Assembly (NCBI GenBank): GCA_015232535.1
Contig: JADFZM010000010.1
Location: 1 to 32,201, forward strand
DNA length: 32,201 bases
Reading direction: 5' to 3'
Source of the DNA: Candidatus Omnitrophota bacterium
Lineage (GTDB): Bacteria > Omnitrophota > Gorgyraeia > Zapsychrales > Zapsychraceae
Of the stretch, positions 10,201 through 15,067 are shown one piece after another (positions within the stretch are counted from its first letter, which is position 1; each line of letters begins with the position of its first letter). A model generated the notes under the pieces. That model was not told where the DNA came from. It saw only the letters and a program-made list of their open reading frames with translations, and made no database searches. Both the position numbers and the translations under genes were made by a program.

Positions 10201-12640
10201 TGCTATGTATAAGAAAATAGCTCAAGAGTCAGAATATATTTTCTGGCAAGGTCCGATGGGGGTATTTGAACTTTCCTTCGCCGGGGAAGGAACAAGAGGG
10301 CTCGGTGAGGCAATTGTTGAATCAAATGCATATAAAGCCGCTGGGGGTGGAGATACAATGGCGGCTATCAAGAAATTTGGCTTAAAAGAAGAATTTGACT
10401 ATGTTTCAAAAGCCGGAGGGGCCGCTACCGAGTATATGGAAGGCAAGGTATTACCGGGTATTTCGGTGCTAACCGATGCGGCTATGTTATCAAGCTTGGG
10501 AGGTACAAAGCTTGCCAAATTCGAAGCTTCCGAAACCATGGATTCGAGGGATAATCCGACGATCCGTCAGGTTGTTATTCTCGGTGACGGTACTATCGGA
10601 GAAGCCAGTATTCCTTCCGGAGCATCAACTGGAATACATGAAGCTTTGGAATTGCGCGACGGAGATAAGTCGTACAAGAACGGCAAAGGCGTCTTTACCG
10701 CAATAAAAAATGCAAATGAAGTTCTCGCGCCTATAGTCGCAGGAATGGACGCGACTAGCCCGACATTCCAGAAGGATTTGGATGCGAAGTTGCTGGAAGC
10801 GGATGGCACGCCCAATAAGAGTAAATTAGGCGCTAATGCCATATTGGGTATTTCAATGGCTTCTGCTGTTGCCGCGGCAAAAGCGCAAGGGATACCTCTT
10901 TATCAATATCTTAACAATGAAATGGGCAAGCATGGGCAGAAAGTGCAAATGACTTTGCCTGTTCCGATGTTCAACGTATTGAATGCCGGTTCTCACGTCC
11001 AAGTTCCCAAAGGGCAGCCGAAACCGGATATTCAGGAATTCATGATCATGCCCGTCGGAGCACAATCTTTCGCTCAAGCTTTTGAGTGGGGAAAAAAGGT
11101 ATTTGCGATATTGGGAGTGGTCTTGAATGAAAAAGGTTTGGGGCCGACCGGTGAATTCGATTATGGAAATGAAAAGGGTTATAAGCCGGCTTTTAGATCG
11201 AACAAAGAAGCCCTGGAAGCTGTTATAGAAGCGGTTCAAAGAGCGGGAATACCTCTAGGCAAGGACGGAATAGTTATCGCGCTTGACCTTGCCGCGAGCG
11301 AATATTACAACAAAGACGGAATTGAAGACGATACTTATTATTGGGAAGGAAGAAGGGTTCCCGGAGACGAATATTTGGATATAATTATCGGCATGGCCAA
11401 AGAATATTCGCAAATATTCTCCTTCGAGGATGCTTTCTCGCAGGATGATTGGTCAAGATGGCAGAAATTCACCGAAGCCGTAGGCAAGCAAAATCAAATA
11501 GTCGGTGACGATATATACGTAACAAATCCGGAGAGATTGGCCCGCGGAATTCAGGAAGGGGCTTCAAACTCGATACTGATCAAGTTAAATCAAATAGGGT
11601 CAGTTTCCGAAACGATACAGACAATTGCTGATGCCAATAAAGCCGGTTATACAAATGTCATCTCGCATCGCTCCGGCGAAACGGAGGATTCTTTTATCGC
11701 TGATTTGGCTGTAGGGACAGGTACCAATATGATCAAAACCGGCGGTTTGGCAAATTGGAAAAAAGGGCCAAAAGGCGAAACCGGAATGGAGAGAATGGCG
11801 AAGTATTCGCGGCTTGTTGAAATTGAAGAAGAATTAGGCGAAGCGGCAGTATACGCCGGTAAATTCTTCCGCGAAGGCCAAGGTTTACAAGCCAAGAAGG
11901 TTGATTTTGCGGTACTATCGGATCGGCAAAAAAGACAAATTAATAATATGTCAAGATTTGAAGAAATTCTTACTCGGTTGCGCCCTTCACTCCCTAATTC
12001 CGCATCTGGAGAGAGAAGGGACATAGATTTAGCTGAAGGTAATCTAAAAAGACTTTATAATTTTTGGACATCTCTACAAGAAGACTTGCAATTGGCATTA
12101 GATAAAGAAAATGATCTTCGAAAAGGTGGTTATATTGTTAATCCTGAGTATCAACTGACTTATTACGAGCAAAGCATACTAAATCCTTTACGGGAAGATC
12201 AGGCCCATTATAGGGGTTTAATTGAACGTATCGAGAATTTGATTAGGCCTTGGGTTATACAAAATCAAGATAAAAGCTATTTCTTTTATACAATTCGGGA
12301 TCAACTGTATTTTTTCAAATCTTTATTGCCGCAAACCGATCCGGCAATGATGGGAGGTAAAGGGCAAGAGAGAAACGTCGGTGGTATAAACTTAAACCCG
12401 GCATTATTGGACATGCAGATTAAAAGAGACGGCAATGGTGTTCCCTTGCCGATTAATATGCAGCAGATCCAAAACATGCAGATAGAAGGGTTTATTCCGG
12501 TTATTATCAACATTATGCCGGTTCAAAACTTGCCTTTGCTTTTGGGGTTAGAAAAAGGCAATTCACTCAAGGATTTCTCAAGAGTGGAAAAAACAATGCC
12601 GCGGGAGAAGATAGATAAACTATCATATTCGATCAATTAA
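4253..12640 (+). CDS. Giant exported glycolytic fusion: 2 x GAPDH-like, PGK, enolase
   Basis: This 2795-residue protein starts at the ATG at 4253, preceded by GGAGGG at 4240-4245; an in-frame TTG at 4187 lacks such a site. A signal peptide occupies about residues 1-37 (SPSYAQ at the cleavage region). A module I do not recognise, residues ~40-420, follows. Two related units of about 600 residues come next, each ending in an archaeal-type (class II) GAPDH fold. The second has the catalytic SCNTT (C1395) and RRAGDP motifs; the first contains no cysteine. Phosphoglycerate kinase (~1655-2076) shows RVDYNVPM, SHLGRPKG, ENTRFN, GGKKVSDKI, GPMGVFE and GGGDT. Enolase (~2082-2541) shows SGASTG, LDLAASEYY, FEDAFSQDDW, VGDDIYVTN, IKLNQIG and SHRSGETED, so the known catalytic residues look intact. 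A C-terminal module (~2541-2795) ends in a Pro/Leu-rich segment. Phosphoglycerate mutase is missing. Whether the enzymes work outside the cytoplasm is unknown. Confidence 0.85.
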   Translation: MSNFFTGKNFRLTRKVTSLIIAISFIFTSVVSPSYAQVISQSIANLPLPGSMVTVSGGFEPTIIKGLTIHPENPLMFDFIIDPGESGLYGEDFKAESTKLVKYFLAALTVPADELWVNLSPYEKDRIVPDGFGNTGMGRDLLAQDYILKQLTSTLVYPETDLGKKFWDRVYEKSKKLYNTTEVPLNTFNKIWIVPEKAVVFESNNNAFVIDSHLKVMLEEDYVALNKNLNVKKFGLDGIDKRQAEAYSATTTQMIKDVLIPEIEQEVNTGENFAALRQVYNSVILASWYKDNLKNSLLGQIYADKNKIAGIDLKDKTEKEQIYNRYVDAFNKGVYNYIREDYDSSTKTIIPRKYFSGGTNIDVTGVRRDVTNRNISSADRQKADKAMVSSSGASRVQISLLDVGRNPSSGAQETLNLKARGVRGPESGMSRADAMMLSALNNKADIKINEGRTTVNLGHGDLALIENKGGILFANAVTNHPTQYKKALLDFMHQTALETNRMTVLSEKNKALELEALLRGNQGSYETIKGIPNAKGYTEALGDLILTRRILGLGQEKVFQLEINRKGENGTSVLTIKENKDGTTAFRVLPKKTVLAYGYGLVNSRVTQQLLKLGLNVIAANSLADNNARRAINQGVKIVPLDAASVKSHVVAGEAGAGFINAAEAVTALDYLKGNKGLEKIDLVLVDLQEPAASVVVDNNGSLVLEGGKVLTALPMDAKARGLKLVKKAIPQSVVHQAEILEQYDVPVVITQVENQNLIPGAIIETGTMQTANASISGLNLKTVLLPNSDATAQSALLSHLFGIEGLADKGTKIDFTNMRTGAENADGKYRISPSGFADYIPSTAIANNVIANWSQTPVTRNWLGKFMPSQNPSAVAYAYDTDITYGAESEFDIIIGSITSAKADGSFVKAKELKDRLAADRRFAVIGPKAGKKFTPAHVVEVLQREKEKVQTGVVPVWLDDTETGIGVVALVSPLLVEVPNAVSATALMLGLLEDVNSANEEADSLMDLSTERFVLRQSLPDSDTKDIAMLSNGSLQSRDYGNLIELSYAADGQTRRSPVVASINKQDDTTFLASPGDTIDEMDLNLSLRKSYYKTLIEFLYEQSLKTGEMITLKDSFDPNFFRYFLQGQDSDYKTIKGIPYAKESKFDFGNIEGRRLLRGLGMENQPPLFSFEFKKKGEDKTFVLTFKKMEDGSTAFRVIPKKTVMAFGYGTISSQGVWELAKMGFEVIAANRSANTNAQLAIPQGFKVVPLNKDGIQAFVNKGWLDAEDPKTAIDYLEEGNIDLIVEGLDGKAEQVVVDSKKRPVLGPDGKVLTELPAENPNGWTLSRKKTTISAVYQAEVFKKYGVPVLFQGSNDSKVVADGFISETYMMELAGDTFEAFSNQQFIHIISCNTTKEAYLRATLLDMPDLDDQKSDIRLISLRRAGDPGKQGSKLAQGGYAAEIEAAYHHNRDLAAFLKQPYLKASRWLKKLTAAKTPKSVEVAYSTGALMGPHAKFHEGLETSSLVKKDGTFYTADEVKAYLEKNNRMAVVGPEPGKNFNAEDVLNVLANRMQQVQTQVPIVYVFQKATGVGIISLTPQESNVEPNIVATGLLRTGVIKDVKRANNETNLSMNIAWQKRMYEQFMPDAEVVRVRELEAQKAKEKAFPKATLASLPDNWYRGKVIAIRVDYNVPMEGNTIMDDTRISASLPSIKYATSRGAKVVVMSHLGRPKGKVVQKLSLAPVASRLSELIDEKVTFVSITTMFDADSEIEKMRNGEVIVLENTRFNADDEILAKAEDNLAAARNSGVGVVEAQAAYDYALSRSAVLSRRLFAGADGYVFDGFSVGHRADADVIGASYLNIPRVAGFLVLEEFGNLNVSMENSDTVFMGGKKVSDKIRILRNLLSKDRVKKIPLGGAMINAFFAADGIVLDQRNLGIDDGDIAIARELRQDTRIMDKIVLPVDVVVASSLEEGAVFKVVKISDIPNDMIVVDIGPETVAMYKKIAQESEYIFWQGPMGVFELSFAGEGTRGLGEAIVESNAYKAAGGGDTMAAIKKFGLKEEFDYVSKAGGAATEYMEGKVLPGISVLTDAAMLSSLGGTKLAKFEASETMDSRDNPTIRQVVILGDGTIGEASIPSGASTGIHEALELRDGDKSYKNGKGVFTAIKNANEVLAPIVAGMDATSPTFQKDLDAKLLEADGTPNKSKLGANAILGISMASAVAAAKAQGIPLYQYLNNEMGKHGQKVQMTLPVPMFNVLNAGSHVQVPKGQPKPDIQEFMIMPVGAQSFAQAFEWGKKVFAILGVVLNEKGLGPTGEFDYGNEKGYKPAFRSNKEALEAVIEAVQRAGIPLGKDGIVIALDLAASEYYNKDGIEDDTYYWEGRRVPGDEYLDIIIGMAKEYSQIFSFEDAFSQDDWSRWQKFTEAVGKQNQIVGDDIYVTNPERLARGIQEGASNSILIKLNQIGSVSETIQTIADANKAGYTNVISHRSGETEDSFIADLAVGTGTNMIKTGGLANWKKGPKGETGMERMAKYSRLVEIEEELGEAAVYAGKFFREGQGLQAKKVDFAVLSDRQKRQINNMSRFEEILTRLRPSLPNSASGERRDIDLAEGNLKRLYNFWTSLQEDLQLALDKENDLRKGGYIVNPEYQLTYYEQSILNPLREDQAHYRGLIERIENLIRPWVIQNQDKSYFFYTIRDQLYFFKSLLPQTDPAMMGGKGQERNVGGINLNPALLDMQIKRDGNGVPLPINMQQIQNMQIEGFIPVIINIMPVQNLPLLLGLEKGNSLKDFSRVEKTMPREKIDKLSYSIN
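5530..9105 (+). repeat. Tandem ~1.8-kb duplication encoding two GAPDH-like units
   Basis: Two diverged in-frame units lie about 1830 bp apart, near 5530-7275 and 7340-9105. Paired anchors include YETIKGIPNAK with YKTIKGIPYAK, DGTTAFRVLPKKTVLAYGYG with DGSTAFRVIPKKTVMAFGYG, and FAVIGPKAGKKF with MAVVGPEPGKNF. Each unit is a ~180-residue lead-in domain plus a Rossmann/GAPDH-like domain. Only the second keeps the catalytic cysteine. Confidence 0.8.
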
Positions 12641-12664
12641 TTATTGATTGAATATTTGGTCTTT

Positions 12665-12700
12665 AAAAAGCCCGTATCTTAATTGATACGGGCTTTTTAT
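12665..12700 (+). terminator. Intrinsic terminator of the giant gene
   Basis: A perfect 14-bp stem (12665-12678 with 12685-12698) with loop TTAATT ends in a T run. It begins 24 bp after the stop codon and should separate the giant gene from the peptide locus. Confidence 0.92.
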
Positions 12701-12712
12701 TTCTTTATGTAA

Positions 12713-12871
12713 AAAGTTCCTTCAAGTCAACCAGCCCAATATTTTTCTCAAACCAAGCCCAAAGGCGAATTTGTTTATCCTGCTAAACCCCGTCGACAAA
12801 AGCTAATAATCGACGAAATTCAAGAAACCGTTTTCGCAAAATGGCCCCAAGGCTCTTATTTCATTCGATAG
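12713..12871 (+). pseudogene. Remnant reading frame containing the left copy of a flanking repeat
   Basis: An open frame of 52 codons runs from just after a stop at 12710 to a TAG at 12869, with no start codon or ribosome-binding site. Its 3' part, encoding KPRRQKLIIDEIQETVF, recurs in decayed form at 17320-17380 as PRPRR-stop-KLIISEI-stop-ETSF. The DNA between 12768 and 12829 matches that copy at roughly 51 of 62 positions. I read both as leftovers of the same unidentified coding sequence. The CGTCGA/TCGACG inverted pair inside it (12790-12816) may be chance. I do not recognise the protein. Confidence 0.45.
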
Positions 12872-12892
12872 ATATGGTATCTTTCAAGTAGG

Positions 12893-12990
12893 AATTGAAA
12901 AAGGCAAACCTATTGAAAGATAGGGACGCAAAGCTTCGGGTCTAAAGGTAAAGAGATTGAAATCGCCTATGATCGCCGGGCCGTTCGAAG
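12893..12990 (+). promoter_or_regulatory. c-di-GMP-I (GEMM-I) riboswitch upstream of the peptide locus
   Basis: A near-textbook GEMM-I aptamer. GGCAAACC (12903-12910) runs into a P2 stem CCTAT/ATAGG with a GAAA tetraloop (12909-12924). GGGACGCAAAGC follows, then the receptor half TCTAAAG (12941-12947). A short P3 leads to CTATGA and the 3' core GATCGCCGGGCC (12971-12982). The position matching Vc2 G20 appears to be G, so c-di-GMP rather than cGAMP is expected; this uses a remembered alignment. The expression platform is the strong terminator at 13046-13087, directly before the precursor peptide gene. A weak extended -10 (TGGTATCTT, 12875-12883) is the only promoter candidate I see. Confidence 0.92.
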
Positions 12991-13045
12991 TAGAATTCGG
13001 ATAGACCGAAACAAAAAAGAAGTAGTGATTTCTTGCTAATGACAG

Positions 13046-13087
13046 CCGAGCCGCCAAAGACATGATATTTGGTGGCTCGGTTTTTTT
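13046..13087 (+). terminator. Terminator / expression platform of the second riboswitch
   Basis: A 13-bp stem (13046-13058 with 13068-13080, one G-U pair) and seven T (13081-13087) lie between the aptamer and the peptide gene. The position fits a transcriptional riboswitch: expression of the downstream genes requires readthrough here. Confidence 0.9.
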
Positions 13088-13121
13088 AATTTCTTATTTG
13101 TTAAGAAGAAAGGAGCGGCAA

Positions 13122-13316
13122 ATGAAAACAATTATGAAAGCCCAATTAAAACCAACCAGAACAAAAGAGGGAATTGTTTATTTGGAAGATGATTCTATTC
13201 AAATTTTTGCAGGATTTACTCAATCATCTGGAAATAAAATTAGAGTCGAGAATTGCGGAGGAGGATCAGCGCCTTCAGACAGCACAAGAGTGGTCATTTG
13301 TTTGGATAAACCATAA
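13122..13316 (+). CDS. Putative RiPP precursor peptide
   Basis: This 64-residue peptide starts at 13122 with AGGAG (13111-13115) 6 bp upstream. An in-frame ATG at 13062 lies inside the terminator stem and is not credible. The N-terminal half is polar and basic (MKTIMKAQLKPTRTKEG). The C-terminal part has NCGGGSA (residues 44-50) followed by DSTRVVIC and ends LDKP, with cysteines at 45 and 60. The GG is a plausible leader cleavage site for the C39 peptidase of the exporter encoded downstream, which would leave a core of about 16 residues with one cysteine. The next genes encode a radical SAM/SPASM protein and that exporter, and a decayed copy of the peptide follows at once. I know no named family for it. 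The precursor role is inferred from context; thioether or another crosslink is one possibility. Confidence 0.75.
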   Translation: MKTIMKAQLKPTRTKEGIVYLEDDSIQIFAGFTQSSGNKIRVENCGGGSAPSDSTRVVICLDKP

Positions 13317-13337
13317 GCGTGTCACAAACAAAATAAA

Positions 13338-13525
13338 ATTAAAACCGTTATAAATGCTAGATTAAAGCCAGCGAGAACAAAAAAAGGAATTGTGTAATTA
13401 TAAGAGTATTCTCTTAAAATTGCAGCCGGATGATTTCAGTCCGCCAAAGCAAAGTCTAGAGTTGAGCAAATGTTGAGGGTGGTTCTGCGCTAAAAGATAG
13501 CACAAGAGTTGTAATCTGCATTTAA
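13338..13525 (+). pseudogene. Decayed second copy of the precursor peptide gene
   Basis: Aligned with 13122-13316, this stretch encodes KTVINARLKPARTKKGIV from 13341, matching the start of the intact peptide. The start codon is ATT instead of ATG, a TAA interrupts at 13395, and at least one frameshift follows. In another frame the end reads NVEGGSALKDSTRVVICI and stops at 13523-13525, matching the intact NCGGGSAPSDSTRVVICL. No Shine-Dalgarno sequence is visible. The glycine pair, DSTRVVIC and the second cysteine are preserved; the first cysteine is a valine. It is probably not translated. Confidence 0.8.
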
Positions 13526-13594
13526 AGTTTGGCAATAGTTCCGTGGTTTTATCAGAATTATTTATTTGTTATAAGACCATGGGTTCATTTAAAC

Positions 13595-14980
13595 ATGAAA
13601 GCTTCACAATTTAATATAGCGATACCTCATTATGGGAGCACATTGCTTTTTAACACTTTAACAATGGCTCTCGCGGAGTTTCGTCCGGAAGAATATTGCC
13701 GGATAGAATCTTTGTCTTCCAATAGCCGATGCGATGATTGCGGTAAAGAAGAATGGATTAAGGAGCTTTGGGGCCAGGGATTTATAATAGATGATGACTT
13801 TAGCGAGATAGAGTATTTAAGAAATAAGTTTGAAAAAGCAAAACAGGATTCCGAAACACTCGCGATGGTCATATGTCCTACGCTTGAGTGTAACTTTTCT
13901 TGTCTTTATTGTTACGAGTGCCATTGTCCTGCAGAAATGAATCAAGAAACGGAAGAGTCTATAATACGTTTTATTGATCAGCATGTTCAACAATATAAAC
14001 GTTTAGATGTAACTTGGTTTGGTGGCGAACCTTTATTAAATTTTCCAACAATTGAAAGATTGTCCTTTCTCTTAATGGAAATATGCAGAAAAAATAACGT
14101 TAAATATTCTGCTATTCTAATAACAAACGGATTCTTGCTTGAAAAGCCTATTCGCGATAAATTATCTTCGCTTTGCATAAAAGGAGTTCAATTTAGCATA
14201 GACGGACCCGCTGAAATTCATGATAAAAGGCGCTTCTTAAAGGATGGGCAACCCACGTTTTATAAAGTCTTTAATAACTTTGTTGATTTTGTTAATTTAA
14301 CAGAAGGGATAAGTGTTGGACTGCGCATTAACGTTGACAAAAGGAATCTAAACCGCGTTGGAGATTTGGAACCTTTATTCGATTTGATTAATAGCAGGAT
14401 TCTTCCGGACAAAATAAAGAATACTTTGCTCAACGTGTGCTTTGGCCTGGTTACTCCGACGAACAATAAACCGGACTCTCGGGGTAACAACTATTACAGT
14501 TATGAGGAATTTCTCCGATTAATCTTGGCGGTTCAACATAAGTATAACAATAAGTATTTCTTTATTCTAAAGCCACAACTTGGAATTTTGCCTGGGAGAA
14601 TGATCCCTTGTGGTGTTATCAAAGAAAATGTGTTTATTGTTGACGGGAAGGGTGATTTATACAAATGTCTGGATCATTGTGGAATGAAGTCCGAAGTTGT
14701 CGGGAACATTATTCCCCGGGGTTCGGTTAATGAAAGGATTTCGCAATGGGATAACTACAGCCCTTTTGAAAACACGGATTGCGTTGAATGCAAAATTCTG
14801 CCTTTATGTATGGGGGGGTGTCCCAAAAAGAATATGGAAATGAAAAGAGGCAAGAAGAATGCGTCTTGCTTGCCGCAACTGAACCAAATCAGAGATCAAA
14901 TTGAACAGTTATATCAACACTACAAAATGAGCCCACAGAGACAAGAAACAAATGCTCCCCTGCCGGACTGTCCATTGTAA
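13595..14980 (+). CDS. Radical SAM/SPASM peptide maturase
   Basis: A 461-residue protein is predicted if it starts at the ATG at 13595; an in-frame TTG at 13529 would extend it by 22 residues, and neither site has a clear Shine-Dalgarno. The radical SAM motif CxxxCxxC is C99, C103 and C106 (CNFSCLYC), which binds the [4Fe-4S] cluster that cleaves S-adenosylmethionine. WFGGEPLL and QFSIDGP fit the barrel. The C-terminal SPASM region (about 340-430) has CLDHC and C396-V-E-C399 ... C405-M-G-G-C409 followed by a later cysteine, expected to hold auxiliary clusters. The N-terminal FNTLTMALAEF stretch resembles the leader-binding end of peptide maturases. It lies between the precursor and the exporter and probably modifies the peptide. 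The exact chemistry cannot be read from the sequence. Confidence 0.87.
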   Translation: MKASQFNIAIPHYGSTLLFNTLTMALAEFRPEEYCRIESLSSNSRCDDCGKEEWIKELWGQGFIIDDDFSEIEYLRNKFEKAKQDSETLAMVICPTLECNFSCLYCYECHCPAEMNQETEESIIRFIDQHVQQYKRLDVTWFGGEPLLNFPTIERLSFLLMEICRKNNVKYSAILITNGFLLEKPIRDKLSSLCIKGVQFSIDGPAEIHDKRRFLKDGQPTFYKVFNNFVDFVNLTEGISVGLRINVDKRNLNRVGDLEPLFDLINSRILPDKIKNTLLNVCFGLVTPTNNKPDSRGNNYYSYEEFLRLILAVQHKYNNKYFFILKPQLGILPGRMIPCGVIKENVFIVDGKGDLYKCLDHCGMKSEVVGNIIPRGSVNERISQWDNYSPFENTDCVECKILPLCMGGCPKKNMEMKRGKKNASCLPQLNQIRDQIEQLYQHYKMSPQRQETNAPLPDCPL

Positions 14981-15027
14981 TTGTCTAATCAGTAAAAATA
15001 AAAAAAATAAAGTTCAAAAGCCATTGA

Positions 15028-15036
15028 TGGTATAAT
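15028..15036 (+). promoter_or_regulatory. Possible extended -10 promoter before the exporter gene
   Basis: TGGTATAAT (15028-15036) lies 32 bp before the ATG of the ABC exporter gene, in an A-rich gap of 87 bp. No convincing -35 exists, so this is a weak call. It would allow exporter expression independent of the riboswitch. Confidence 0.35.
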
Positions 15037-15067
15037 TATTATCTGTGCGAAAAATAGTAAAAAGTCT

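Noticed and set aside
12893-12990. cGAMP-specific (GEMM-Ib) reading of the riboswitches
   Set aside because: The base matching Vc2 G20 appears to be G in both aptamers, whereas the cGAMP class usually has A there. The alignment is from memory, so ligand testing would settle it.
13062-13121. In-frame upstream ATG extending the precursor peptide by 20 residues
   Set aside because: It lies in the terminator loop and the extension encodes the stem; AGGAG before 13122 marks the real start.
13529-13594. TTG start extending the radical SAM protein by 22 residues
   Set aside because: It begins 3 bp after the decayed peptide copy, without a Shine-Dalgarno, and adds residues unlike the family N-terminus. 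The ATG at 13595 is preferred but not proven.
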